This document shows, piece after piece, positions 51,239 through 60,744 of a DNA stretch of 64,000 nucleotides. Position numbers and translations under genes: made by a program. The number at the start of each line of letters is the position of its first letter. Position 1 is the stretch's first letter. The notes under the pieces were generated by a model. That model made no database searches. It had not been told where the DNA came from and saw only the letters and a program-made list of their open reading frames with translations. Origin of the DNA: Streptomyces sp. PCS3-D2 (GTDB lineage Bacteria; Actinomycetota; Actinomycetes; Streptomycetales; Streptomycetaceae); contig NZ_CP097800.1 of assembly GCF_000612545.2 (NCBI RefSeq), positions 4,007,001 through 4,071,000 on the forward strand. Direction: 5' to 3'.

Positions 51239-52484
51239 CGGACGGCTCCGCGCGCCGCGGCCCGGGCAACTGCTGCGGCCCGCACGGGCCGGAGCGCGGC
51301 GGAAGCAGCTCCTCCATCGCCGCCGCCCGTGCCAGCGCGGGTCCCGCGGTCGCGCGGCTCCGCCACAGCCGCCGAAGCAGCTCTCCTTCCCGGCCCGCGA
51401 AGTCCGCCTCGCGCAGCGGCCCCCCGCGGCGCGCCCGGTGCCGCAGCAGCGCCAGGGCGAGAGCGTCCGCCTCGTACCGGGCCACCGCACGTCCGGCAGC
51501 CCGGCCCCCGCCGCGCCGTGCCAGCTCGCGGGCGAGCGACCGGGCCGGCACCGAGGCCAGGGCGGGTACTTCGGCGGGAGCCAGCCAGCCCGCGGCCGCG
51601 TACAGCGCGAGCTCCCCGGCCACGGCCCGCAGCCGGCTGCGCCGCATCCGCACGGCCAGCCACACCAGTAGCCCGAACAGCGGGACCATCACACAGCCGT
51701 AGACGACGTAGAAGCCGTGGTCGCCGAACTGCGAGGAGCCGTTCCACAGGGCGTGCGTCCCCATGGCGAGCGCCAGCCCGATCAGCGGCAGGCAGATCCT
51801 GCGCCAACGCTGCGCGCTGACCGCGGCCACGCCGAAACCCAGCCCGGTGAGCACCGTGAACAGCGGGTGTGCGAACGGCGACAGCAGGATCCGTACGAAG
51901 AAGGTCGCCGCGGTCACCGAGTCCAGGACGCTCGTCCCGTCGGCGAGGTCCTGCACGTAGGCGTTGCCGAGGTAGAGGATGTTCTCGGTGAAGGCGAAGC
52001 CGATGGCGGCGAAGCCGGCCACCACGAAACCATCGGCAGGGCCGGTGAAATGGCGTCTGCAGAACACGAACACCAGCACCACGGCAGCCGCCTTGGCGCT
52101 CTCCTCCACCACCGGGGCGATGGCGACCGAGCCGAGCCGGTCCGCTCCCGAGGGGTCGGCGGTCGCGGCGGCTATCCACCGGGTGGCGAAGTTGTTCGCC
52201 AGTATGGCGATCAGGGCGGCGGTGCAGGCGCCCCAGCCGAAGCAGAACAGCAGCTGGGACCAGGGCGCCGGCGCGGCCCGGCCCAGCCACCGGAAGGCCG
52301 CCATGAGCGCCGGCACCGGCAGCAGGGCCAGACCGAGGCCGACGAAGAAGCCCGGCGTGCCGGTCTGCTCCCGCACGAGTTCGAGGATGGCGATGCCGGT
52401 GGCGGCGAGCAGGACGAGGAGCACGCACGTGCGGAACGTGCCGGACGGACGACGCGCGAGAACGGGGCGGAGCGCTCGGAACAC
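51147..52484 (-). CDS. PrsW-family intramembrane metalloprotease
   Basis: 445 residues from GTG 52484. Eight or so membrane segments; the protease motifs are APVVEESAKAAAV (EExxK), GFAFTENILYLG (ExxxY type), SPFAHPLFTVLTG and GTHALWN (His). PrsW proteases cut anti-sigma factors or membrane proteins. A soluble Arg/Ala-rich C-terminal region of ~150 residues follows, the last 30 residues being encoded opposite the M23 active-site region. The target is unknown. Confidence 0.9.
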   Translation of the reverse strand: MFRALRPVLARRPSGTFRTCVLLVLLAATGIAILELVREQTGTPGFFVGLGLALLPVPALMAAFRWLGRAAPAPWSQLLFCFGWGACTAALIAILANNFATRWIAAATADPSGADRLGSVAIAPVVEESAKAAAVVLVFVFCRRHFTGPADGFVVAGFAAIGFAFTENILYLGNAYVQDLADGTSVLDSVTAATFFVRILLSPFAHPLFTVLTGLGFGVAAVSAQRWRRICLPLIGLALAMGTHALWNGSSQFGDHGFYVVYGCVMVPLFGLLVWLAVRMRRSRLRAVAGELALYAAAGWLAPAEVPALASVPARSLARELARRGGGRAAGRAVARYEADALALALLRHRARRGGPLREADFAGREGELLRRLWRSRATAGPALARAAAMEELLPPRSGPCGPQQLPGPRRAEPSVRRSGPWTPARPAGPSSIRPCVLPGGDGVR

Positions 52485-52527
52485 ATCATGACCCTAGCGA
52501 TCCGCTCGGACACGTGCGGTGACGTTG

Positions 52528-53367
52528 TCAGTTCTCCGTGCGACGGAAGAGCAAGTCGTGTACGACGTGCCCCTTGTCGAGGCCCTGCCCCTCGAAGCGG
52601 GTGAGCGGTCGGAAGTCGGGCCGCGGCGCGTAGCCGCCGTCGGGCTGGGTGTTCTCGAAGTCGGGGTGGGCCGTGAGGACTTCGAGCATCTGCTCGGCGT
52701 AGGGCTCCCAGTCGGTCGCGCAGTGCAGGACGCCCCCGGGTGCCAGGCGGGTGGCGGCCAGCGTGAGGAACTCGGGCTGGATCAGCCGCCGCTTGTGGTG
52801 GCGGGCCTTGGGCCACGGGTCCGGGAAGTACACGCGGATCCCGGCGAGCGCGTCGGGCGCCAGCATCTCGCGGAGCAGGATGATCGCGTCCCCGTTGGCG
52901 ACGCGGACGTTGTCGAGGCCGCCCCGCTCGGCGAGGGCGAGGAGGTTGCCCTGGCCGGGGGTGTGCACGTCGGCGGCGAGGATGCCGGTGGCGGGGTCGG
53001 CCGCGGCCATCTGCGCCGTGGCCTCACCCATGCCGAAGCCGATCTCCAGGACGACCGGAAGGTCGCCGAAGAGCGTCGTGAGGTCGATGACCGAGTGGCC
53101 GTCGATGTCCAGGCCCCAGGTGCCCCAGAGCCGCTTGAGCGCCTCGCCCTGTCCGGTGGTGACCCGGCTGCGGCGGGGCTGGAAGCTCCGGATGCGCCGC
53201 TCGTGGTGCGAGCCGGCCGGGTCCGGCGCGGGGCCGTCGGGGAAGCGGGGCTCGGTGCGCCACTTCGGGGGCACGTACGAGTTCGCCTCCGGCGCGGCGT
53301 CGGCGGAGTAGTCGGCGACGGGGGCGTCCGGGACGGCGGGCGGCGTGGGGTTCAGGGACTCAGACAC
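52528..53367 (-). CDS. trmB: tRNA (guanine-N7-)-methyltransferase
   Basis: 279 residues from GTG 53367. It forms m7G46 in tRNA using SAM. Core motifs: VVLEIGFGMGEATAQMA (SAM loop), VRVANGDAIILL, and the signature VYFPDPWPKARHHKRRLIQPEFL. A ~60-residue disordered N-terminal extension precedes RRIRSFQPRRSR, usual in Streptomyces. Confidence 0.95.
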   Translation of the reverse strand: MSESLNPTPPAVPDAPVADYSADAAPEANSYVPPKWRTEPRFPDGPAPDPAGSHHERRIRSFQPRRSRVTTGQGEALKRLWGTWGLDIDGHSVIDLTTLFGDLPVVLEIGFGMGEATAQMAAADPATGILAADVHTPGQGNLLALAERGGLDNVRVANGDAIILLREMLAPDALAGIRVYFPDPWPKARHHKRRLIQPEFLTLAATRLAPGGVLHCATDWEPYAEQMLEVLTAHPDFENTQPDGGYAPRPDFRPLTRFEGQGLDKGHVVHDLLFRRTEN

Positions 53368-53469
53368 AATGCGCTGATTCTACGACGGGGGGTCGTGCCG
53401 GCGCCGCGCGAGCGGCGGGTGGGTCGGCTCCGGTGGCGGGGTGCTCCCCGGCGGCGGGGTGCGCTCCGA

Positions 53470-54672
53470 TCAGGCCGCTGAGAGGGTGCGGAGGGCTCGG
53501 GTGGCGATTTCGCGGCCGATCGGGAGGGAGGCCGTTGCGGCGGGTGAGGGGGCGTTGAGAACGTGGATCGTGCGCGGGGCGTCGCGGATCAGGAAGTCGT
53601 CCACCAGGGTGCCGTCCCGCAGGACGGCCTGTGCACGGACGCCGGCCGCGGCCGGGTGCAGATCCGCCGCGGTGACGGCCGGCAGGAGGCGCCGTACCGC
53701 CCGGGTGAAGGCCTGCTTCGACAGTGAGCGGTGGATCTCGCCCGTCCCGTACCGCCAGTGCCGGGAGGCCATCCGCCAGGCGCCCGGCCAGGCCAGCTCG
53801 TCGGCGACGTCCCGCGGGCGCACCGTCGACCAGTCGTAGCCCTCCCGGGCCAGCGCGGGGACCGCGTTGGGGCCGACATGGACGCCTCCGCCGATGCCGC
53901 GGGTGAGGTGCACCCCGAGGAAGGGGAACGCCGGGTCGGGCACCGGGTAGACCAGGCCCCGGACCAGGCCGGGGCGGGCCAGGTCGTAGTACTCGCCCCG
54001 GAAGGGGATGATCCGCATGCCCGGGTCGTCGCCGGCCAGGCGGGCGATCCGGTCGCAGTGCAGGCCCGCGCAGTTCACCAGCATCCGGGCCCGGAAGACC
54101 AACCCGGACCTGGTGCGCACGGCGACCGCCGACGCGCGGCGCGAAACGAGGTCCACTTCGGCGCCGTAGACGATCTCCGCGCCGGAGGACTCCGCCAGCT
54201 GGGCGCTCACCCGGCCGTAGTCCACGATGCCGGTGCTGCCGACGTGGATCGCGGCCAGTCCCTGCACCTGCGGCTCGTACTCGGTGATCTGGGCCGGGCC
54301 CAGCTCGCGCACCGGAATGCCGTTCTCCCGGCCGCGCTGGACCAGGGCGTGCAGCCGGGGCAGTTCCTCGCGCTCGGTGGCGACGATCAGCTTGCCCGTC
54401 ACCTCGTGCGGGATCCCGTGCTCCGCGCAGAACTTCACCATCTCGGCGGCGCCGCTCACCGCGAAGCGCGCCTTCAGCGAGCCCGGACGGTAGTAGATCC
54501 CGCTGTGGATCACACCGCTGTTGCGTCCCGTCTGGTGCCGGGCCGGGCCCGGCTCCTTCTCCAGGACGACCACCCTCGTCCCCGGAGCCAGGCGCGACAA
54601 GGCATGCGCCGTCGACAGGCCGACGATTCCGCCGCCGATCACCAGCACATCGCAGTCCACGCCACCACCCAT
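53470..54672 (-). CDS. lhgO: L-2-hydroxyglutarate oxidase
   Basis: 400 residues from ATG 54672, with a perfect GGAGGT upstream; a 10-residue longer frame lacks this. FAD-dependent DAO-type fold: VDCDVLVIGGGIVGLSTAHAL at the N terminus, VVVLEKEPGPARHQTGRNSGVIHSG, and AAAGVRAQAV...HVLNAPSPAATASLPIG at the end. It oxidises L-2-hydroxyglutarate, a side product of central metabolism, to 2-oxoglutarate. Lies between trmB and the sporulation-type regulator. Confidence 0.92.
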   Translation of the reverse strand: MGGGVDCDVLVIGGGIVGLSTAHALSRLAPGTRVVVLEKEPGPARHQTGRNSGVIHSGIYYRPGSLKARFAVSGAAEMVKFCAEHGIPHEVTGKLIVATEREELPRLHALVQRGRENGIPVRELGPAQITEYEPQVQGLAAIHVGSTGIVDYGRVSAQLAESSGAEIVYGAEVDLVSRRASAVAVRTRSGLVFRARMLVNCAGLHCDRIARLAGDDPGMRIIPFRGEYYDLARPGLVRGLVYPVPDPAFPFLGVHLTRGIGGGVHVGPNAVPALAREGYDWSTVRPRDVADELAWPGAWRMASRHWRYGTGEIHRSLSKQAFTRAVRRLLPAVTAADLHPAAAGVRAQAVLRDGTLVDDFLIRDAPRTIHVLNAPSPAATASLPIGREIATRALRTLSAA

Positions 54673-54731
54673 GCCGACACCTCCCACCCCTGCATACTGC
54701 ACCCCCGCACCGACAGCGGGGCCACGCGGGT

Positions 54732-56432
54732 CTACGCCGGAGCCACCAGGAGGGGCCGGGCCCGCTCGCGCAGCTCCGCGACGCGCGGCTCGTCACCGTA
54801 GGGTTCCAGGCGGTGCAGCAGGTCCCGCACGTATTCGGTCGTGCGTGCCGAGGAGATCCGGCCCGCCACCTCCACCGCCTGGGTGCCCGCCGCGCACGCC
54901 GCGTCCAGATTGCCCGATTCCAGCTCCGCGACCGCGCTGACGACCAGCCGCAGTCCGTGGGATCGCACGTACTCCTCCGTGGGCCGGGACAGCGCCTGCT
55001 CGGTGAAGCGCCGGACCTGCCGGGGGAGTTTGAGGTCCCGATAGCATTCCGCCGCATCCGCGGCGAACCGGTCGTATGAGTAGAAGCCGAGCCAGATCGG
55101 ATCGGGGTCGCCCTCGCGGGCCCGCTCCAGCCAGCCCTCCGCGGCCCGCAGCGCCGCTCCGGCGGCCGTCGAATCGCCCGCCTTCGCGTGCGCCCGGGCC
55201 TCGACCAGCCGGAAGAAGCTCATCGTGCGCGCCGTGGCCAGGCCGCGGTTGCGCTCGACGGCGGCCTGCGCGAGGTCCACGCCCTCGTCCGGGAAGTCGC
55301 GGTAGGTCGCCTGGAGGGACATCGAGGCCAGTACGTATCCGCCGAGCGGTACGTCCGCGGCCGCGCGGGCCAGGCGCAGCGCCTGGATGTAGTACCGCTG
55401 GGCCGCTTCCTGCTGGCCGGTGTCGAAGGCCATCCACCCGGCCAGCCGGGTCAGTTCGGCGGTCGCGCCGAAGAGGGCGCGACCCACCTCGTCGGTGTAC
55501 GAGCCCAGCAGCAGCGGGGTCGCGTCCACCCGTAGGCACTCGGGGACCATCGACGAACGCCAGTCGCCGCCGCCGTACTTGGAGTCCCAGCGGCGGGCGT
55601 CCTCGGCGGCCTCGCGCAGCTTGGCCACATCGCTGTGACCCACGCGCTGCACGTGGTCGCGCGGCGTTTCGGGGCCGGACTGCGCGGGCACAACGGTGGA
55701 CGGCGGGCCTGCCGTCCGGCCTGCGGGAGCTGCCATCCGGCCCGTCGCCGGACCGGTCGTACGGCCTTCCGGGGAGGGTCGGGGGGCTGGCGCCGGTGCG
55801 TCCTGGGCCGGAGCGTCGTGAGTCGAGGAGGTCGCAGCCGCGGACGGGTGGCGTACCGGACCCGCCGATCCGGCCGGACCCGCCGATCCGGCCTGGGGCG
55901 CCGGAGGTACCGGGGTCGCCGGGCCTGTCGAGCCGGCCGGACCGGTCGAGGCCGCCGGCTCCCTCGCCACCGAGCTGTCGGCGGGAGATATCAGCCACCG
56001 CGACGCGGGCGTCGCATAGGCCGCCACGGAGAACGAGCCCGCGAGTGACTGCCAGATCCCGCCCCCGCCGCGCCGCCCTGCGAGGTCGAGCCGGTAGAGG
56101 TCGGTGGCCGAGCGCACGGCCGCTCCGACGTCGCGGGGGAAGGCCAGCCCCACTTCGGGCGCGGGGTCCGCGTCCGCCAGGCCGATCTCGTGCAGCGGCA
56201 CCGGCCGCCCCAGTTTCGCGCCGATGGCGGCGGCGATCAGGTGCGGGGCCGCGCCCTGCGGCACCATGCCCTTCGACACCCACCGGGCCACCGAGGTCTT
56301 GTCGTACCGAAGCGTCAGGCCGCGCTGCGCGCCGAGGTCGTTGACACGCCGGGCCAGCCCGGCGTTGCTGATGCCCGCGAGGGCGAGGACGGCGCCGAGC
56401 TTCTCATTGGGCTCGCGGAGCTCCCTGGACAT
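54732..56432 (-). CDS. NsdA/sporulation-associated TPR regulator
   Basis: 566 residues from ATG 56432 ([20 protein letters not shown]), preceded by GAGGGG. The N terminus looks like a helix-turn-helix found in streptomycete regulators ([37 protein letters not shown]). A Pro/Gly/Ala-rich disordered region (about 190-300) follows, then TPR-like helices to the end. NsdA and the related sporulation-associated protein near this position in S. coelicolor share this plan and influence aerial growth and antibiotic production. The assignment rests on remembered similarity. Confidence 0.75.
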   Translation of the reverse strand: MSRELREPNEKLGAVLALAGISNAGLARRVNDLGAQRGLTLRYDKTSVARWVSKGMVPQGAAPHLIAAAIGAKLGRPVPLHEIGLADADPAPEVGLAFPRDVGAAVRSATDLYRLDLAGRRGGGGIWQSLAGSFSVAAYATPASRWLISPADSSVAREPAASTGPAGSTGPATPVPPAPQAGSAGPAGSAGPVRHPSAAATSSTHDAPAQDAPAPAPRPSPEGRTTGPATGRMAAPAGRTAGPPSTVVPAQSGPETPRDHVQRVGHSDVAKLREAAEDARRWDSKYGGGDWRSSMVPECLRVDATPLLLGSYTDEVGRALFGATAELTRLAGWMAFDTGQQEAAQRYYIQALRLARAAADVPLGGYVLASMSLQATYRDFPDEGVDLAQAAVERNRGLATARTMSFFRLVEARAHAKAGDSTAAGAALRAAEGWLERAREGDPDPIWLGFYSYDRFAADAAECYRDLKLPRQVRRFTEQALSRPTEEYVRSHGLRLVVSAVAELESGNLDAACAAGTQAVEVAGRISSARTTEYVRDLLHRLEPYGDEPRVAELRERARPLLVAPA

Positions 56433-57072
56433 GCGCCACCCCTCGTCACACGCGGAACGCACACAACGCATACGCCGCCGGGGCATAGGCGCCCGGCATT
56501 TCGTAAACCCAGCGTAGTTCCCCGCCTCCCAAGCGTTAAGGCCCTTACTTCCGTATGGCGGGATTGTTGTCCGTTTGCGCGGTCCGGCCCGGGGCAGGCG
56601 GCAGGGGCGCACGTTTCCCCGCGTGCTCCGCCTGTGTGGCCGTGCGCCCGCCCGTGCGCTCTGGCCGGTCCGCGGGCCCGGCGATTCGATGTGCGGTGCG
56701 TGGGTCGGTCCGCCGGGTGAACCGGGGTGGGCCGGGGGACGCCGCTACCTCAATCCCCGCGGGTGGCGGAACGGTCCGGGGGGCGGATCACGTCTCCCGG
56801 GCCGCGCCCGGGTGCCGGGCGCCGACCGCGCGCAACGACTCTCCGGGCGGCCCAAGAATGGCCGAAAGTGACCTATAGGGCGGTGGGAACGGAACGTCAA
56901 ATACCGTGTGGCCGGGGCGTATTCGTTTGCTTGTGCGCCCCCTATAACCCCTCTCGCACGCCTGTCCCGTGGCAGCATGGACCCGAGCCACCGGGGTCCC
57001 GCAGGCTGCGCCCTCAGCGCTGTCCGTGCTGCCCGTGCCCCGGTCATGTGCCCACAGGCTGGGGAGGCGGCG
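56433..57072. promoter_or_regulatory. Divergent region between TPR regulator and asparagine-synthetase-like gene
   Basis: 640 bp. The first ~90 bp hold A+T-richer sequence suited to the regulator promoter. Near 56873 and 56942 lie the facing elements CTATAGGGCG and CGCCCCCTATA, an imperfect inverted pair 60 bp apart, bracketing GGGAACGGAACGTCAAATACC-like promoter sequence. No small precursor-peptide gene was found. Confidence 0.45.
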
Positions 57073-59262
57073 GTGCGCTGGTTGGTGGGGTGGAGCAGTA
57101 TCGCCGCGAGCTTCGGCACGGCCGGCCGCGTCTCCGGCCAGGTTCCCGGCCACGGACCGGGCGGACACGGCGGCGCGCCCCTGGACGGCGGCATCGCCGA
57201 CGCCGCCCACGCGGCCGACCCCGGTGCGGACGCGGAGCGCACCGTCCAGCCCGTCGGTGCCCAGCTGCTCTGGGGCGACCCCGACCCGCTCTGGGCCGTC
57301 GGCGACTGGCGCCCCGACGAGATCCGCATGGTCACCGCGGACCCCTCGGACCCCTTCACCCGGCTCGCCGTGCTCGGCTGCTGCGGCGCGACCGACGCCG
57401 AGCTGCGCAGGGCCCTCTACGCGGCCCGCGGCGGTGCGCTGCGCCACCTCACCCAGTGGTCCGGCAGCTACACCGCCGTGGTCCAGGCCGGCCGCCGGAT
57501 CACCGTCGTCGGCGACCTCGCGGGCGCCCGGCCCGTCTTCTACACGCCCTGGGCGAGCGGGACGGCCTACGCCACCGCCGCGCTCCCGCTCGCCGACCTC
57601 ATCGAGGCCCAGCTCGACATCGGCCATCTCGCCGCCCTGCTGGCCTGTCCGGACAGCCCGGAGGCACTGGGCGACGGCACCCCGTACGCGGGCGTCCGCC
57701 GCATCCCGCCCGGGCACGCCCTCATCCTGCGCGAGGGCTCCCGCGAGATCACCGGCTACGAGCAGGTGGCCTCGCTCGCCGTGGCCGCGCCCGAGGCCGA
57801 CGCCGACCGGGCGGTGGAGGGCGTACGGGAAGCGTTGGTGGATGCGGTGCGCGCCCGGCTCACGGCTCCGCGGCATGCTCCCGACACCCGGCCACCGTAC
57901 GATCCCGGCCCCGTGCCCGGCATGGGACCGGCCGACCGGCGTGCTGCCCGCGGCGCCCCGGCCCCCGGGGTGGGCGCCGACCTGTCCGGCGGCAGCGCCT
58001 CCGCGACGCTCGCTCTCCTGGCGGCCGGTCTGCCGGGTGCCCCCGGCAGTCTCACCAGCCCTGCCGGGGCCCGGCTGCTCGCGGTCACCTTCAACGACCT
58101 GGCCACCCCGCAGGGGCGCGAGGACGAACTGGAACGCGCCAGGGCCGTGGCGGCAGACCCGCGGCTGCACCACGTCGTGGTCGCCGCCGCGGCCGAGGCC
58201 CTGCCGTACACCGACCTGGACGGCCCGCTCACCGACGAACCCGGCCCCTCGCTGGTCTTCGCCGCCCGCGAGCGGCGCAGACTCGCCGCGGGAGCGGCCG
58301 ACCACTTCACCGGCCACGGCGCCCGGCAGGTCCTCGACGCCCATCCGGCCCGTATGGCCGACCTCCTGATGGACCGCCGTCGGCGCCACCTGCTGCGCCC
58401 GGTGGCGGCGCTGGCCCGCTCCGCCTCGGCCGCCGGAGCGGCCGGGGAGTCCCTGCTGGTGCCGCTCACCGTGTACTCGGCGGCCCGCAGACTGGCCCGT
58501 ACGACGTACCGCGCGGGCATGGAGGCCGCCGCGGCCAGGCTCCGCGAAGGCGGGGTCACCGAACGAGCCTCCGGCCCGGTGGACGCTTCCCTCGCGGCCC
58601 TGACCTGGTCTCGGCCGGGTCCGGCGGCGGGCTGGCTCACCGGGGAGGCGCTGGCGGAAGTATCGATCCGGCTGTCGGCCGCGGCCGGGCGGCCGCCGCT
58701 GTCGCTGCGGCCGGGAGAGGCGCGGGCGCGTTCCGCACTGGCCCGCCAGGCCGCCGACCACCGGGTCTTCGAGCAGGCCGTGGAGGTGCGCAGCCAGCGC
58801 CTGCACGCCCCCTTCCTCGACAACCAGGTCGTACGGGCTGCGCGTGCCCTGCCCGAATCCCTGCGCGTGCAGCCCGGCGCCCGAGCGGAGATCCTGCGCA
58901 GCGTCCTGTACTCGGCCGGCGTGCGCGAACTCCCGCCGGGCTGGGGCGCCACCGCGCACGCGCCGAACGAGACGGCAACCAGGCTGGGGCTGCGCGCCGC
59001 CCTGGGTGACCTGCTGGACCTCTTCGCCGCCCCGCTGCTCGCGGACGCCGGGCTGATCGAGGCCCGGGTCGTGCGCCAGGCCCTGCTCGACGCGGCCGAC
59101 GGACGGCCGGTCCCGCTGGACGGGCTCGCGGAACTCGTCTCGATGGAGCTGTGGCTGCACCGGCTGCTGGCCCGGCGCGGCACCTGCTGGACGGGTACCT
59201 CGGCGGCCCGACGGAGGGCCGTGCCCGAGGGGGTTCCGGTGCACCGCCCGGCGCTCTCCTGA
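57073..59262 (+). CDS. Asparagine-synthetase-like protein (orphan, no N-terminal Cys)
   Basis: 729 residues from GTG 57073 (MRWLVGWSSIAASFG) with GGGGAGG upstream. The N-terminal part resembles a class II glutaminase domain (GDPDPLWAVGDWRPDEIR, then SGSYTAVVQAGRRITVVGDLAGARPVFY), but no Cys follows the start, so it cannot hydrolyse glutamine in the normal way. The C-terminal part matches the adenylating synthetase domain, with LSGGSASATLALL as a variant pyrophosphate loop (usual SGGxDS) and HAPFLDNQVV. This pattern is shared with beta-lactam synthetase and lasso/macrolactam cyclases. No partner peptide or protease genes are adjacent. Function unknown. Confidence 0.75.
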   Translation: MRWLVGWSSIAASFGTAGRVSGQVPGHGPGGHGGAPLDGGIADAAHAADPGADAERTVQPVGAQLLWGDPDPLWAVGDWRPDEIRMVTADPSDPFTRLAVLGCCGATDAELRRALYAARGGALRHLTQWSGSYTAVVQAGRRITVVGDLAGARPVFYTPWASGTAYATAALPLADLIEAQLDIGHLAALLACPDSPEALGDGTPYAGVRRIPPGHALILREGSREITGYEQVASLAVAAPEADADRAVEGVREALVDAVRARLTAPRHAPDTRPPYDPGPVPGMGPADRRAARGAPAPGVGADLSGGSASATLALLAAGLPGAPGSLTSPAGARLLAVTFNDLATPQGREDELERARAVAADPRLHHVVVAAAAEALPYTDLDGPLTDEPGPSLVFAARERRRLAAGAADHFTGHGARQVLDAHPARMADLLMDRRRRHLLRPVAALARSASAAGAAGESLLVPLTVYSAARRLARTTYRAGMEAAAARLREGGVTERASGPVDASLAALTWSRPGPAAGWLTGEALAEVSIRLSAAAGRPPLSLRPGEARARSALARQAADHRVFEQAVEVRSQRLHAPFLDNQVVRAARALPESLRVQPGARAEILRSVLYSAGVRELPPGWGATAHAPNETATRLGLRAALGDLLDLFAAPLLADAGLIEARVVRQALLDAADGRPVPLDGLAELVSMELWLHRLLARRGTCWTGTSAARRRAVPEGVPVHRPALS

Positions 59263-59287
59263 CCGGGCCCTACCGGCTGACCGGGCC

Positions 59288-60556
59288 CTACCGGCCCAGG
59301 ACCAGGGCGGTCGCGATCGCCGGGCCGAAGGCGCCGCCCAGCTGGTAGCAGAGGGTGAACAGGCCGATGGCCGTGGGGCGCTGGGCGTCGGGGGCGCTCG
59401 ACGCGGCCTGCACCGACAGCACGGCACTGGCGCCGGCCGCGCCGAACACGCCGCCGAGGGTGGCCGCCAGGAGCAGCGGGCCCGAGCTCCCGAACACCGC
59501 GAGCACCACGGCCAGCGTGCCGACCGAGACCAGTACGGCGCGTACGGCCGTCCGGCCCATGCGCGCCGAGCCCGCCGCCAGCAGCCAGGAGAGCGCGGAT
59601 CCGGTGAGCAGCGTCACGAGCTGACCGGTGCCGGCCGCGGTGACGTCCCAGCCCGCGCGGTCGGTGAGCAGCCGGGGCACGGCGAACAGCAGGGTGAAGT
59701 ACGAGGTCGACAGCGCGCACGCGAGCAGAGCCGAGCCGAGGAAGAGGCGGCTGCGGACCAGGGCGGCCGGGACGAATCCGTCGGGCCGGCGCCGCATGTG
59801 GAGCGTAAGGAGCCCGGCGGCGATGGCCGCGGAGCCCAGGGCGGCGGCCGGCGCGTGGGGGAGCAGGACGAGGGCGGTGGCCAGCACGGCCAGCAGTGCG
59901 GCGCCGCGCGTGTCGAACCGACCCTGCGGGGCGGCGGCCGGGGCCTGCGCGTACCGGCTCACCGCGGGCACCGCCAGGAGCGAGACCAGGGACACCGAGA
60001 GCGAGAGCCGCCACGACACGGTGTGGGAGAGCTGCGCGCCGAGCAGCGGGCCGGACGCGCCCAGCATGCCGAAGCCGGCGCTGATGACGCCCATGCGGCG
60101 GGCCGAGCCGGCCAGGCTCATCGCGGCCGCCACCAGGCCGGCGCCGCCCACGGCCTGGGCGGCTCGGCCGAGGAGGACCGCCGCCAGCCAGGGGGATGCG
60201 GCGACGAGGAGTGTGCCGCCGAGGAGGAGGGCGGTGGACAACCGGAGGACCGGGGTGAGGCCCCGGCGGCGCAGCAGCCCGGCCAGCAGCGGGACGGAGA
60301 CGGCCATGGCCCAGGCGAAGGCGGCGACGAGCCGGGCCGCGGTCGAGGTGTCCACCCCGAGGGAGGCGGCCATGTCCGGAAGGATCAGCACGGGGGCGTT
60401 GGCCGTGGCGGCCACGGGGGTGGCGAGCAGGGCGAGCCACAGCACGGGGACCGGGGCGGTGCCGGGGGCGGGCTTCGTGGCGGTGGCGGTGGTCGTGGCC
60501 GTAGTGGCGGTCGCGGCTGTGGTGGCCGTGGTGGCGTTGACGGGTTTGGGGGTCAT
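59288..60556 (-). CDS. MFS transporter (probable drug efflux)
   Basis: 422 residues from ATG 60556 (MTPKPVNATTATT). After a Thr/Ala-rich N terminus come about 12 membrane segments (PVPVLWLALLATPVAATANAPVLILPDMAASLG first). ARLVAAFAWAMAVSVPLLAGLLRRRG resembles MFS motif A, and a large cytoplasmic gap follows TM6. It is divergent from a MarR regulator across a region with three operator-like palindromes, the classic efflux pump plus repressor layout. Substrate unknown. Confidence 0.9.
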   Translation of the reverse strand: MTPKPVNATTATTAATATTATTTATATKPAPGTAPVPVLWLALLATPVAATANAPVLILPDMAASLGVDTSTAARLVAAFAWAMAVSVPLLAGLLRRRGLTPVLRLSTALLLGGTLLVAASPWLAAVLLGRAAQAVGGAGLVAAAMSLAGSARRMGVISAGFGMLGASGPLLGAQLSHTVSWRLSLSVSLVSLLAVPAVSRYAQAPAAAPQGRFDTRGAALLAVLATALVLLPHAPAAALGSAAIAAGLLTLHMRRRPDGFVPAALVRSRLFLGSALLACALSTSYFTLLFAVPRLLTDRAGWDVTAAGTGQLVTLLTGSALSWLLAAGSARMGRTAVRAVLVSVGTLAVVLAVFGSSGPLLLAATLGGVFGAAGASAVLSVQAASSAPDAQRPTAIGLFTLCYQLGGAFGPAIATALVLGR

Positions 60557-60591
60557 GTGGCGCCGGCTCCGATCCGTCTCAAGGTTCAGAA

Positions 60592-60651
60592 TCTCAACGT
60601 TGAGATAAAAGCAGGGCCATCCTCTCAACGTCAAGTGTCTCAACGTTGAGA
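60592..60651. promoter_or_regulatory. Three MarR-type operator palindromes
   Basis: TCTCAACGTTGAGA occurs perfectly at 60592-60605 and 60638-60651, and a degenerate copy (TCTCAACGTCAAG) starts at 60622. They lie 36-95 bp upstream of the MFS start and before the MarR gene, so the regulator can repress both promoters. Confidence 0.85.
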
Positions 60652-60663
60652 TATTCTGGAGGG

Positions 60664-60711
60664 CGACAGACACGTCGACAGACACGTCGACAGACACGTC
60701 GACAGACACGT
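60664..60711. repeat. Four exact 12-bp tandem repeats in the marR leader
   Basis: CGACAGACACGT x4 without a mismatch, followed by a related CGACGGGCGCACGT. It lies between the operators and the MarR ribosome site, in the promoter/leader of that gene. Confidence 0.95.
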
Positions 60712-60744
60712 CGACGGGCGCACGTCGACGGAAGAGGAGGCGGC

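Noticed and set aside
56433-57072. Lasso-type precursor peptide gene beside the synthetase-like gene
   Set aside because: No small ORF with a leader and core pattern, and no B protease or RRE gene in the vicinity.
60664-60711. Small CRISPR-like array
   Set aside because: Units are directly abutting 12-mers with no spacers and no cas genes nearby.
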